A stretch of 18,468 nucleotides of DNA from Pseudomonadota bacterium (GCA_009843005.1 VYEH01000426.1:1-18468), one strand, 5' to 3'; counted from the first letter of the stretch, positions 6,817 to 14,789 are shown. The notes: generated by a model not told the origin, from the sequence alone. Made by a program: numbers and translations.

Positions 6817-7647
6817 TTGAACAATCCCAGATACTGGGCTTCCCAGTGGTATGCGACGAAGTTTGACGAAGAGCCGTGGCCCGGGGGCTGGTACTGGCAC
6901 GATCAGCAATACAACTGGCACGGTCCCTACGAAACCGAGCGTGACGCCGCGGTTGCCTTGAAGGGCCACCTGGAGCAGGAGCGCGAAGCCAGCGACGCGC
7001 ATGAGCGAACGCGGCCGCAATTCGAACTCTATTACCACCCGTTGTCGACGTATTCGCAGAAGGTCCTGATCGCCATTTACGAGAAGGACCTCGTGTTCAA
7101 GCCTCATATCGTCAACCTGATGGCGGAACGGGAACGGGAGCAGTACCGCAAGATCTATCCCCTCGGGAAGATACCGTTGATCGTGCTCAATCACGGCCCG
7201 CTCATACCGGAGTCCAGCATCATCATCGAGTATCTGGAGAGCCTGGGCGGTGCGCCGCTGATCTCGGCCAATACCGACGTGGCGCGCAAGACGCGATTCA
7301 AGGATCGGTTCATCGACTTTTACCTGACCGATTCCGTGGGCACGTTGTTCAGCGAAAGCCGCAAGCCGGAGAGCGAGCGCGACAAACGGAAAATCGAAAG
7401 AGCTCGTTATCGTTCGAAGGCGGTATACGACTTTCTGGAATACGAATTGAGCGAGAGCGAATGGGCCAACGGGGATGAATTTTCGCTGTCGGACTGTGCG
7501 GCCGGGGCAGCGTTCTGTTACGCCGCAAAGTACATGCCTTACGATGGGTATCCTGTCGTTTCAGCGTATGCCGAGCGACTGGCGGAACGGCCTTCCATAA
7601 GGCGCGTTCGCGAAGAGGTGGAGGCCCGCTGGCACAGCCAGGCCTGA
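6817..7647 (+). CDS. Glutathione S-transferase-like protein with an aromatic-rich N-terminal extension
   Basis: A 276-residue protein. Residues about 68-142 form a GST N-terminal thioredoxin fold: FELYYHPLSTYSQKV, then GKIP with cis-Pro120, then PESSIIIEYL, whose Glu132-Ser133 normally bind the gamma-glutamyl part of glutathione. Residues about 150-270 are an all-helical GST C-terminal domain with SDCAAGAAF. The candidate catalytic residue in the STYS turn is Ser or Tyr, not Cys. Before the GST fold are about 60 residues very rich in Trp and Tyr (YWASQWY, GWYWHDQQYNWHGPY), then a charged helix; this is unusual for GSTs, which normally begin at the first strand. The TTG start is backed by AGGAG. 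The protein is cytoplasmic and ends two bases before a convergent gene. Function beyond a glutathione-dependent role is unknown; the N-terminal part is not a family I can name. Confidence 0.85.
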   Translation: MNNPRYWASQWYATKFDEEPWPGGWYWHDQQYNWHGPYETERDAAVALKGHLEQEREASDAHERTRPQFELYYHPLSTYSQKVLIAIYEKDLVFKPHIVNLMAEREREQYRKIYPLGKIPLIVLNHGPLIPESSIIIEYLESLGGAPLISANTDVARKTRFKDRFIDFYLTDSVGTLFSESRKPESERDKRKIERARYRSKAVYDFLEYELSESEWANGDEFSLSDCAAGAAFCYAAKYMPYDGYPVVSAYAERLAERPSIRRVREEVEARWHSQA

Positions 7648-7649
7648 TT

Positions 7650-8117
7650 CTAGTTGATCTTGTGCAGATGCCTTGACAGGTTGTCTTCCGCCGCATCGGT
7701 TGGAAACAATTGCCTCACGTTATGGATATATACAAAGCCTTCCCGCCGATGCTCCGCAGCTCGCAAGTACAGGGTGTTCTCGCGATAGCGAGTATGGCGA
7801 CTCGGATCTAACGCTACAAGAATGCGGTCGCCGGGGATGAATGTCTCGCTATGGATGCCGAGGGCGGTCAGTTCCCGCAAGTTGTCCATCTCAAGAGTCC
7901 AAGTCTGCGCAATCTCAATTCCATCAGGCGCCGGTGCGTCCGGAATGTCAACGATTTCAACGAGAATAAGTGGATGAGGATTGATTAACTCGAATTCCCT
8001 TACTTCCACCTCGGCAGTGAAGCGTTTCTGGTCGTCGTAGACGCCAATGACATTGTGGTGGCCAGGGGCGCTCATGCTCCAGGGCAGGAATAAAGCGATT
8101 GTGATCAGTCGATACAT
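7650..8117 (-). CDS. Exported DUF6152-like protein
   Basis: A 155-residue protein with an N-terminal signal (about residues 1-19) followed directly by His-His. The sequence HHNVIGVYDD, EVREFELINPHPLI, TWTLEMDN and FIPGDRILV follows the order seen in DUF6152 proteins: HHS, YD, a strand ending in NPH, a central WxxE, a GD turn. These are small exported proteins of unknown function, probably beta-barrel-like; the His pair at the mature N-terminus invites a metal-binding guess, which I do not claim. It lies 70 bases after the PatB-like gene on the same strand and is convergent with the GST-like gene. No Shine-Dalgarno is visible before ATG 8117. A TATACT lies at 8135-8130, so a very short or leaderless transcript is possible. 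Confidence 0.65.
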   Translation of the reverse strand: MYRLITIALFLPWSMSAPGHHNVIGVYDDQKRFTAEVEVREFELINPHPLILVEIVDIPDAPAPDGIEIAQTWTLEMDNLRELTALGIHSETFIPGDRILVALDPSRHTRYRENTLYLRAAEHRREGFVYIHNVRQLFPTDAAEDNLSRHLHKIN

Positions 8118-8129
8118 CAGTGTTTATGC

Positions 8130-8135
8130 AGTATA
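8130..8135 (-). promoter_or_regulatory. Possible -10 element for the DUF6152-like gene
   Basis: TATACT on the minus strand, 12 bases before the ATG at 8117. No good -35 sits at 16-18 bases, so this is weak. If real, transcription would begin only about five bases before the start codon, which fits the missing ribosome binding site. Confidence 0.25.
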
Positions 8136-8187
8136 CCGCTCCTGACGCCACACCATTCAGCACAACTCCGGGGGTTGGTGTCTCGGC

Positions 8188-9540
8188 TTACGCCATTGCC
8201 ACCGCCGCCGCGATGTTGTCGAGCGCCCTGCGGACGAGCAGGCGGGAGGTTGCGAGGTTCATGCGCATGTGGCCCGCGCCGCCGGTGCCGTAGGCGCTGC
8301 CCGGGTTCAGGTAGATTCTCGCGTTGCTGCCAAACCAGCGCTGCATGATCTGCTCGGGCGTGACCGTGGTCTCCGACGTCCTGTTCTCTTCCTCGGCCAG
8401 TTCGCGGGCGCCGACACGCTCCGCCAGTTCGCTCACGTCCAGCCACGCCAGGTAGGTCCCCTGGGCCTTGGTGTACTTGATCGTCGGAATATTATCCCGC
8501 AGGTAGCGCTCCGCGAAGTCATGATTGGCGTCGATGTAGGGGAGCAGTTGATCAAGCCAGTCGTCGCCCTCGATGAGCGCGGCCCGGTTGGCTTCCATTC
8601 CCAGGGTGCTCAGATCGACTCGCGTATTGGAGCGCACGCGCGCGAGCAGGTCGGGGTTCGTCGAGAAGTACCAGGCGGCCTTCATTGCCGCGAGGCTGAA
8701 GGATTTGCTCGCGCCCTTGAAAGTGAGGCTGTTGTTGACAATCTCCCTGTCGGGAAGGCTGGCGAAGGGTGTGTATCGGTTGCCCGCGGTCACGAAATCG
8801 CAGTGGATCTCGTCCGCGAGCACGATGACGCGGTGCCGGAGGCAGATCTCGCCCATTCGCAGCAGGTCCGCTTCGGACCAGCAGTTGCCCGTCGGGTTCT
8901 GCGGGTTGCACAGGAGGAAGACATTGGCCCGCGTGGCGCGGCGTTCGAAGTCGTCCCAGTCGACCTGGTAGCGGCCATCGACGACCTGCATCTCGCTGTC
9001 TTCGGCCACCGTGCGCGTGAAGCGGAGTTCGAAGTTGTAGAAACCGTCGTAGGTGGGCGTGTTCATCAGCACGCTCGACCCGGGAGGAGAGAAGGTGCGG
9101 AGCGCAGCGATCAGCCCCGAATGCACACCCGAGATGAGTTCGATGGAACCCGGGTCGATTTCGAGCCCATAGCGACGTTGGTTCCAGTCCACGATCGCCT
9201 GCGTGAACGAATCGGGCCTTTCCAGGTAGCCCCAATTCTCGTGCTCGCAGCGCCTTGCGAGGGCCTCGGTGATGCAGGGCGCGGCACGAAAGTCCATGTC
9301 TGCAATCCCCATGCCGATCTCGATTTCCCCATCGACCCCTTCGATGGGCCGGTCCCACTTGATGCTCTCGCTGCCCCTGCGGTCGTAGATTTCATCAAAA
9401 TCGAAGGACTGTCGGGAATTGGAGGCCGGTAGTCCTTGCGCGCCGGTCAGGCCCGGCCTTGCCCCGACCGCACCCAGGACGGCCGTCATTCCCGTTCTTC
9501 TCAAAAAGGCCCTGCGGCTGAGTTCATGGAGTTTCGGCAT
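8188..9540 (-). CDS. PLP-dependent C-S lyase/aminotransferase, PatB/MalY-like, with Tat signal
   Basis: A 450-residue fold-type I PLP enzyme of the PatB/MalY group, which usually cleaves cystathionine or cysteine conjugates to a thiol, pyruvate and ammonia. Visible landmarks are PTYDGFYN (Tyr164 near the cofactor), CNPQNPTGN (211-219), LADEIHCDF with Asp243 contacting the PLP nitrogen, SKSFSLAA with Schiff-base Lys279, and RMNLA with Arg426 for the substrate carboxylate. The N-terminus SRRAFLRR (8-15) followed by a weakly hydrophobic stretch ending near residue 36 is a twin-arginine signal, so the folded PLP-loaded enzyme is probably exported. Cytoplasmic relatives lack this and are about 390 residues, matching the length here minus signal and linker. 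GGGAGG precedes ATG 9540. It lies 26 bases after the PQQ dehydrogenase and is likely co-transcribed with it. The reaction (lyase versus aminotransferase) is inferred from family only. Confidence 0.88.
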   Translation of the reverse strand: MPKLHELSRRAFLRRTGMTAVLGAVGARPGLTGAQGLPASNSRQSFDFDEIYDRRGSESIKWDRPIEGVDGEIEIGMGIADMDFRAAPCITEALARRCEHENWGYLERPDSFTQAIVDWNQRRYGLEIDPGSIELISGVHSGLIAALRTFSPPGSSVLMNTPTYDGFYNFELRFTRTVAEDSEMQVVDGRYQVDWDDFERRATRANVFLLCNPQNPTGNCWSEADLLRMGEICLRHRVIVLADEIHCDFVTAGNRYTPFASLPDREIVNNSLTFKGASKSFSLAAMKAAWYFSTNPDLLARVRSNTRVDLSTLGMEANRAALIEGDDWLDQLLPYIDANHDFAERYLRDNIPTIKYTKAQGTYLAWLDVSELAERVGARELAEEENRTSETTVTPEQIMQRWFGSNARIYLNPGSAYGTGGAGHMRMNLATSRLLVRRALDNIAAAVAMA

Positions 9541-9566
9541 TTCAGCCTCCCAGCGGTGATTCTCGG

Positions 9567-11672
9567 TTATCGTGAAGCTGTACCGTCCGGCAGGGCGTAC
9601 GCCAGCAGTTCCGCGCCGTAGCCCTGCCCACTGGCGGCGACCACCACGTACTGCCGACCGTCGAGCATATAGGTCATCGGCGCACCGGATTGCGGTGCAG
9701 GCATGTATACGGCGCCGATGTCTTCCCCGGTTGCCTTGTCGTACGCCCGGAGCATCGCGCCGCGCCCGTGGGGCGTCGTGACGAATCCGTTCTCGCCCGC
9801 GATCAGCAGGGTCGATGTCGCTAGCACGCCGCCGCGGCCGGGCCGGCCGGTGCGGGGGATGTCCAGGCCCGCCAACAACGGATGATCGCGCACCTCATCC
9901 GGCGTGTCGCCGTGGGGGACCTGCCAGACGATGTCGCCCGTGTTCATGTCGTAGGCGGTGATACGGGCATATGGCGGCTTGAGGATGGGCAGTCCCTGGA
10001 CCGTGGGTGTGGCGCCCATACCGCTGACGGGCGGAAGGTCCAGGGCCGGATCCTGGACGACGCCCAGGATGTAATTCATGTCCGAATCCTCGCCGCCCGG
10101 CACGAGGCCGATGGCCGACACCTGCGTCTGGGACTGGATGTAGAGCATGCCGGTTTCCGGGTCGTAAGAGGCGCCCGGCCAGTTCGCGCCACCCGTCGAC
10201 GAAGGCACCATCAACATGGCCAGCGGCCCCTCCCAGCGGCTCACCACCGGCGGCGTGAACATCGGTCCGATCTTGTAGCGGGACACGAGTTCGATGGCTT
10301 CGGCCCGCAGCTCCGGGGTGAAGTCGATGAGGTCATCGTGGGACACGCCCTGAAGGTCGTGGGGCGGCGGCCAGGTCACGAAGGGCTGGGTTGGGCTCGT
10401 GCGTTCGCCCGGAACGTCCGACGCTTCCACCGGGCGCTCCTCGATGGGCCATACCGGTTCGCCGGTCAGGCGATTGAAAACGTAGAGCCAGTTCTGCTTG
10501 GTCGGCTGGATCACTGCCGGAATCGGCACGCCGTCCACGACGAGATCGGCGAGCACCGGAGCGCTGGGAATGTCGAAGTCCCAGATTCCGTGGTGCACGA
10601 GTTGAAAGTGCCAGCGCCGTTCGCCGGTGTACAGGTCGACGGCCACGACGCTCTCGCCGAACAGTCCGTCGCCGTGGCGGTGTCCGCCGTACCAGTCGTT
10701 GGTCGGTTGTTCCACCGGCAGGAAAACCAGTTCGTTTTCCAGGTCCACGCTGATCTGCGTCCACACGCCGGTATTGCCCGTATAGGAGGCGGAATCGCCT
10801 TCCCAGGTATCGAAACCGTATTCGCCCTGCATCGGGATCGTGTGGAAGATCCACAGCCGCTCGCCGGTGCGCACGTCGTAGCCGCGAATGTAGCCCTTCT
10901 CGTTGCGCATGCTCACGGGACGCGATCCGACCAGGTGTGCAGCGCCGACGATAACCACGTCGCCCGCCACGATCGGCGTTGCCGCCAGCCCGATCTCGCC
11001 GGTGATCAGGTCCATGTCCTGATCGGCCTCGAGTTTAAGGTCCGCGACGCCGCCCTCGCCGAATCCCGGATCCGGAATACCCGTCACCGCATCCAGCGAA
11101 ATCATCCGGTAGCCCTTGGTGACGTAGAGGATGCGTGACTGCTCGCCGTCGCTCCACCAGGCAAGCCCGCGCCCGGATTGCTGGCGAGGCGCGACTTCGC
11201 CCCGTTCGCCTTCGTTCTCCCGGTGCAGCCACAGCAGTTCGCCGGTCGCGGCATCGAGGGCGACCACCGAACGGCGTGTTCCCGCGGTGGTGTAGATGAC
11301 GCCGTTGGCCATCAGCGGAGTGGTCTGGAGATTGAATTCAGGCTCGGGGCCGAGGGCGGCCGTGTTGAATCGCCAGGCGACTTCCAGCTCGTTGAAATTC
11401 TCCGCGTTGATCTGGCCATGAGGCGCGTAGCGGGTGTTGGCCAGGTCGCCTCCATACGTAAGCCATTCGCCACCGCTCGTATCGAATGCCTGGCCGAGGG
11501 CGGGCGCGTTCGCGAAAACGCCAAACAGGGCTGAACACAGTCCTGCCAGTACAACGCCACTGTAGCTGCCTCCGCCACAGGGCATTCGGTTGGCGATGCA
11601 TCGACGCCCGGGTCGCCGGCGCGATCGATCTCCAACGTCTTCAGGTGAGCGCAAATTCCAGAAGTTAGTCAT
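9567..11672 (-). CDS. PQQ-dependent dehydrogenase (quinoprotein, glucose/alcohol dehydrogenase type)
   Basis: Up to 701 residues forming an eight-bladed quinoprotein propeller that oxidises sugars or alcohols in the periplasm and feeds electrons to the quinone pool or cytochromes. Evidence is the repeated blade ends (VVALDAATGELLW, RGYDVRTGERLW, VAVDLYTGERRW, YDMNTGDIVW), the YGGDLANTRYAP opening, PTKQNWLYVFNRLTGEPVW, GRGGVLATSTLLIAGE, and the closing DGRQYVVVAASG. No CxxCH haem motif is present, so it is not a quinohaemoprotein. The N-terminus is uncertain. From ATG 11672 there is a 29-residue Arg-rich stretch before a hydrophobic signal starting at Met30 (ATG 11585), which could be the real start; neither has a convincing ribosome binding site. 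It is divergent from the MTHFR-like gene (32-base gap) and followed after 26 bases by the Tat-exported PatB-like gene. No pqq synthesis genes are in the window. Confidence 0.9.
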   Translation of the reverse strand: MTNFWNLRSPEDVGDRSRRRPGRRCIANRMPCGGGSYSGVVLAGLCSALFGVFANAPALGQAFDTSGGEWLTYGGDLANTRYAPHGQINAENFNELEVAWRFNTAALGPEPEFNLQTTPLMANGVIYTTAGTRRSVVALDAATGELLWLHRENEGERGEVAPRQQSGRGLAWWSDGEQSRILYVTKGYRMISLDAVTGIPDPGFGEGGVADLKLEADQDMDLITGEIGLAATPIVAGDVVIVGAAHLVGSRPVSMRNEKGYIRGYDVRTGERLWIFHTIPMQGEYGFDTWEGDSASYTGNTGVWTQISVDLENELVFLPVEQPTNDWYGGHRHGDGLFGESVVAVDLYTGERRWHFQLVHHGIWDFDIPSAPVLADLVVDGVPIPAVIQPTKQNWLYVFNRLTGEPVWPIEERPVEASDVPGERTSPTQPFVTWPPPHDLQGVSHDDLIDFTPELRAEAIELVSRYKIGPMFTPPVVSRWEGPLAMLMVPSSTGGANWPGASYDPETGMLYIQSQTQVSAIGLVPGGEDSDMNYILGVVQDPALDLPPVSGMGATPTVQGLPILKPPYARITAYDMNTGDIVWQVPHGDTPDEVRDHPLLAGLDIPRTGRPGRGGVLATSTLLIAGENGFVTTPHGRGAMLRAYDKATGEDIGAVYMPAPQSGAPMTYMLDGRQYVVVAASGQGYGAELLAYALPDGTASR

Positions 11673-11704
11673 CGGCCTGACCCCAATCGCGGTATGCCCA
11701 GAGT

Positions 11705-12490
11705 GTGAACGCCATTATAGGAGCGAGGCCGGCCAGTTCAATTGGACCCGTCTTCGTCCCGCGTACTCGATTGATCGAGGAAGTGATCGGCCTGGCAGAA
11801 CGGCTCGAGTCAATGGGCTATCGGGCGATTCCCCACCTGGCCGTGCGCCGCATCGAGAGCCAGGCACAACTCGGGGGTTCGCTGGTAAGACTTCGATCAG
11901 CCGGTATCGACCGTGCCCTGCTCATCGCCGGCGATCTGCCGCAGCCTGCCGGACCCTATGACAACACCATGCAGGTACTGGAGACAGGGCTGCTGCCGAT
12001 GCACGGCGTCAACACCATCGGCATCGCCGGACACCCGGAAGGCAGCCGGTTCGTCGGCCCGACCATGCTCCGTCGGGCGCTGCAGGACAAGGCCCGATTC
12101 GCGGAGGACACCGGGATGCGGATGTATGTGGTCACCCAGTTCGGTTTCAACCCGCATTCAGTAACGGCCTGGGAAAAGGCGACCGCATCCGACGGCGTGG
12201 AACTACCCATTCATGTAGGCATGGCCGGAATGGCGCCGCTGAAGCAGCTCATGCGATACGCCGTACGATGCGGCGTCAGCGCTTCGGCACGCCTGCTGCT
12301 CGGTAGGGCGAGCGCACTATCGAAGCACACTCGTCTGGCAGCCGTGGACGAACTGGTTGTCGAGTTCGCACGGTATCGGCTCTCAAGCCCCGAATCCAGG
12401 ATAGTCCGCGCGCACTTTTATGCGTTCGGCGGCGTGGAACGCACTGCGCGGTGGTTGAAGTCGGTAAGGTCGGGGCAGTTTGACATTTAG
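11705..12490 (+). CDS. Methylenetetrahydrofolate reductase-like protein, short and lacking the N-terminal strand
   Basis: A 261-residue (beta/alpha)8 flavoprotein-like protein resembling MetF, which interconverts 5,10-methylene- and 5-methyl-tetrahydrofolate using FAD. Shared landmarks are IPHLAVRR with His44, LLIAGDLPQPAGPYDN with Asp77 (equivalent to the folate-binding Asp of E. coli MetF), GIAGHPEG, and TQFGFNP with Gln145. The usual first strand with its catalytic Glu (FEFFPP in E. coli; EVTP in short relatives) is missing. The protein opens directly at what should be the second strand (VFVP). In-frame codons upstream end at TGA 11678-11680 with no start, so GTG 11705 is the earliest start. 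It may be a diverged family or a 5'-truncated gene. The MetE-like gene downstream supports a one-carbon role, perhaps running from methyl-folate back to methylene-folate during demethylation. Confidence 0.75.
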   Translation: MNAIIGARPASSIGPVFVPRTRLIEEVIGLAERLESMGYRAIPHLAVRRIESQAQLGGSLVRLRSAGIDRALLIAGDLPQPAGPYDNTMQVLETGLLPMHGVNTIGIAGHPEGSRFVGPTMLRRALQDKARFAEDTGMRMYVVTQFGFNPHSVTAWEKATASDGVELPIHVGMAGMAPLKQLMRYAVRCGVSASARLLLGRASALSKHTRLAAVDELVVEFARYRLSSPESRIVRAHFYAFGGVERTARWLKSVRSGQFDI

Positions 12491-12555
12491 TCCCGCCGCC
12501 GCATAGTGACCGCGATTGATTAATTGGCGTATCAGGCCACGTCCCGGATTGCCAG

Positions 12556-12595
12556 CCAGGAGTCGACCTGGAATGTGCTGATACGGCATTATCAG
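12556..12595 (+). repeat. Two tandem small inverted repeats in the 186-base gap before the methyltransferase gene
   Basis: CCAGG (12556-12560) with CCTGG (12567-12571), loop AGTCGA; then CTGATA (12578-12583) with TATCAG (12590-12595), loop CGGCAT. Both have six-base loops. They lie 82-121 bases before the ATG at 12677. They could be a terminator for the MTHFR-like gene, an operator, or leader structure. I see no known riboswitch pattern and no gene in 12491-12676. Confidence 0.35.
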
Positions 12596-12676
12596 TTGCA
12601 TGGAGTATTAGCGCGCACAGGCCAGAATTTTTGAACGGGGCAATCGCTCCGGGACAAACCACAGGAGATTTCAGGA

Positions 12677-13858
12677 ATGCTACGAGCGACTGCAGACATC
12701 ATGCTGCCCACCACGATCATCGGATCGCTGCCCCGGCCGAGCTGGTTCACGGAGAACCTGGGCTCGGAGACCTTTCTCCGCCGGTTGATGAACTCGCGCT
12801 ATCGGGAACAGTACATCGATGCGGTCGCGGTGCACCTGCGCGATCAGGAGGTCGCAGGCCTCGACATTTGCACGGACGGAGACGCCCACTACGACGAGGA
12901 AGTGGGCGGACAAAGCTGGACCAGCTACCCGTTGTTCCACATGGACGGCCTCGAACGCACCGATCCCCAGCCGACCGTGATGAAGACCGGCGGCGTGGCG
13001 TTCCCCATGGGCCACATTCTCCACGACTACCTGGAGGCCCGTATCATGCCGCGGGTTGTCGGTCCCATCGGCCGCGGCGATCTGCAGTACACGGCCATGT
13101 GGAAGACTGCTCAACGACTTACCGCCAAACCGGTCAAGTTCGGGACCGTGACCCCCGACATACTCTCCGCGGCGGTGGACGACCAGTACTACAGCGATCC
13201 CATTGACCGCATGATGGCGTTCAGCGATGCGTTGAACGAGGAACTCCATGATCTGGCCGACGCGGGCTGCCCGATCGTTCAGATGGAGGAACCGGCCCTT
13301 CACATGATCCCGGTGCGGGGCAAGGTCTTCGGCAGGTACGACATGGCCGACATGGCCGGCGTATTCGATAACACGGTCAGGGGATTGCGCGAGAAGACAG
13401 AGGTCTGGTGTCATACCTGCTGGGGCAACCCTTCGCAGCAGCGGATGTTCAAGGAGGTCCAGAGCTACGAGTCGGCGCTCGAAACCTACAACGGGATCGA
13501 TGCCGATGTCATCACCTTCGAATCCACGAGCTCGGGGATGCGGGACATACCGGCCATCGGCAGGGTGATCGAAGAGAAAAAGATCGCCATCGGCATGATC
13601 GACCATCATTCACTGCAGATCGAGCGGCCCGAGGAAATCGCCCAGCGGATCCGGGACACCCTGAAGCACATCCCGGCCGAGCGGTTGATCCTGTGTTCCG
13701 ACTGCGGCATGGGGCGCGAAGGCATGAGCCGCCGCCATGCCCGCTACAAGATGGCCGCGCTGGTGCAGGGCACCAATATCGTAAGGAGGGAACTGGGACT
13801 TCCGGAAGCGGAATGCCTGGCCGCGGACGGCCGCTACTCGCTGGTGCCCGTCGAGTAG
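12677..13858 (+). CDS. MetE C-terminal (core)-like zinc methyltransferase
   Basis: A 393-residue protein homologous to the C-terminal catalytic barrel of cobalamin-independent methionine synthase (UROD/MetE-like superfamily), about half the length of full MetE because the N-terminal folate-binding domain is absent. The opening TTIIGSLPRP is the family start. Zinc ligands appear as His246-x-Cys248 (WCHTCWGN), Glu282 (TFESTSS) and Cys340 (LILCSDCGMG), matching the His/Cys/Glu/Cys set of MetE. Such core enzymes move a methyl or alkyl group to a thiol. The methyl donor may be methyl-folate, methylcobalamin or a small methylated compound, and relatives also include the epoxyalkane:coenzyme M transferase. 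AGGAG lies nine bases before ATG 12677; Met9 is an alternative start. It follows an MTHFR-like gene and is 22 bases before an EamA exporter. The natural substrate is unknown. Confidence 0.88.
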   Translation: MLRATADIMLPTTIIGSLPRPSWFTENLGSETFLRRLMNSRYREQYIDAVAVHLRDQEVAGLDICTDGDAHYDEEVGGQSWTSYPLFHMDGLERTDPQPTVMKTGGVAFPMGHILHDYLEARIMPRVVGPIGRGDLQYTAMWKTAQRLTAKPVKFGTVTPDILSAAVDDQYYSDPIDRMMAFSDALNEELHDLADAGCPIVQMEEPALHMIPVRGKVFGRYDMADMAGVFDNTVRGLREKTEVWCHTCWGNPSQQRMFKEVQSYESALETYNGIDADVITFESTSSGMRDIPAIGRVIEEKKIAIGMIDHHSLQIERPEEIAQRIRDTLKHIPAERLILCSDCGMGREGMSRRHARYKMAALVQGTNIVRRELGLPEAECLAADGRYSLVPVE

Positions 13859-13880
13859 CGGGGCGCCGGGTCAGCGAACA

Positions 13881-14789
13881 GTGAAACCCGTCGGTCGGCC
13901 TGTCGCCTACCTGTACCTCGTCCTGACCATGGTGCTGTGGAGCGCGGCACTGGTCATTGCCCGGGGCATACACGAAACGGCGCCGCCGTTCGCGCTGACC
14001 TTCTGGCGCTGGGTGGGGGCGACGATTGTGCTGCTGCCGTTTGCGCTGCCGAGGCTGCGCAGCGAGTTTCCGGCGACGCTCAAGTCGTTTTGTCAGGTCT
14101 TCGGCATTTGTGCGTTCATGGTGGTGGCAACCACGTTGTCCATTGTGGCCGTGAGTTACACTACGGCCATCAACGCCACCGTGATCAACGCCACCCAGCC
14201 CGCCGTCACGGCCGTGGTCGCACTCGCGCTATTGGCCGAGCGGTTGTCGTGGACGCAGGTTCTGGGGATCGTTTCCGCGTTCGCCGGCATCCTGGTCATG
14301 GTATTCCAGGCCAATCTCGGCGCCTTGCTGCAGCTGAGCATCAGCAGCGGTGATCTGATCATGTTCGCGGCAGTGTGTTTCTGGTCCTGTTACGCCGTGG
14401 CGCTGCACCGGGACATCGGACTGCCCAGCCTGCCCGTGCTGCTGTTCCTGATCTCCGCTTCCGGCATCATTGTCGGGCTGCCGTTCTACGTGATGGAATC
14501 CCTTGCCGGGCGGACTTTCGTTGCCTCGATACAGAACATCACCGCGGCCGTCTACCTGTCCCTGGCCGCCACGCTGATTGCCATATACCTGTGGAGTTCG
14601 GCGATCCGCTCCGTGGGCGCCAACCGGGCGGCGGTGTTCCTGAACCTGATACCGGTCTTCGGAGCCGCGCTTGCCGTCGGGTTCCTCGGGGAACGCCTTT
14701 TCGCCTACCATCTCGTCGGCGCCGGACTGATAGTCACCGGAATCTTTCTCGCGGTGCGTCCGTTACGCGCGCTTCCCGGCGAGACTTAG
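13881..14789 (+). CDS. EamA/DMT-family transporter
   Basis: A 302-residue inner-membrane protein with about ten hydrophobic segments arranged as two EamA repeats (about residues 9-140 and 150-292). The segments open with YLYLVLTMVLWSAALVIAR and FALTFWRWVGATIVLLP, typical of the drug/metabolite transporter family. The first repeat ends with the conserved ALLAERLSWTQVLGI and the second with GFLGERLFAYHLVGA, each holding the family's acidic-Arg pair before the last helix. The GTG at 13881 begins 22 bases after the methyltransferase stop, so the two are probably co-transcribed. Family members export amino acids, nucleosides or small metabolites. The position suggests export or import of a methylated or thiol compound, but that is inference. 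It converges with the ABC permease, 24 bases between stops. Confidence 0.9.
   Translation: MKPVGRPVAYLYLVLTMVLWSAALVIARGIHETAPPFALTFWRWVGATIVLLPFALPRLRSEFPATLKSFCQVFGICAFMVVATTLSIVAVSYTTAINATVINATQPAVTAVVALALLAERLSWTQVLGIVSAFAGILVMVFQANLGALLQLSISSGDLIMFAAVCFWSCYAVALHRDIGLPSLPVLLFLISASGIIVGLPFYVMESLAGRTFVASIQNITAAVYLSLAATLIAIYLWSSAIRSVGANRAAVFLNLIPVFGAALAVGFLGERLFAYHLVGAGLIVTGIFLAVRPLRALPGET

Noticed and set aside
8269..9432. Long plus-strand open frame over the PatB gene, and similar long antisense frames at 840-2141, 2611-3663, 9882-11138, 12680-13609 and 16259-17938
   Set aside because: All are antisense to well-recognised genes, have biased composition typical of GC-rich shadows, and show no family motif.
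11678..11680. A second Sec codon in the TGA just before the MTHFR-like start
   Set aside because: No start codon lies upstream before another in-frame TAG, the flanking residues do not resemble the family, and MTHFR has no Cys at an equivalent place.
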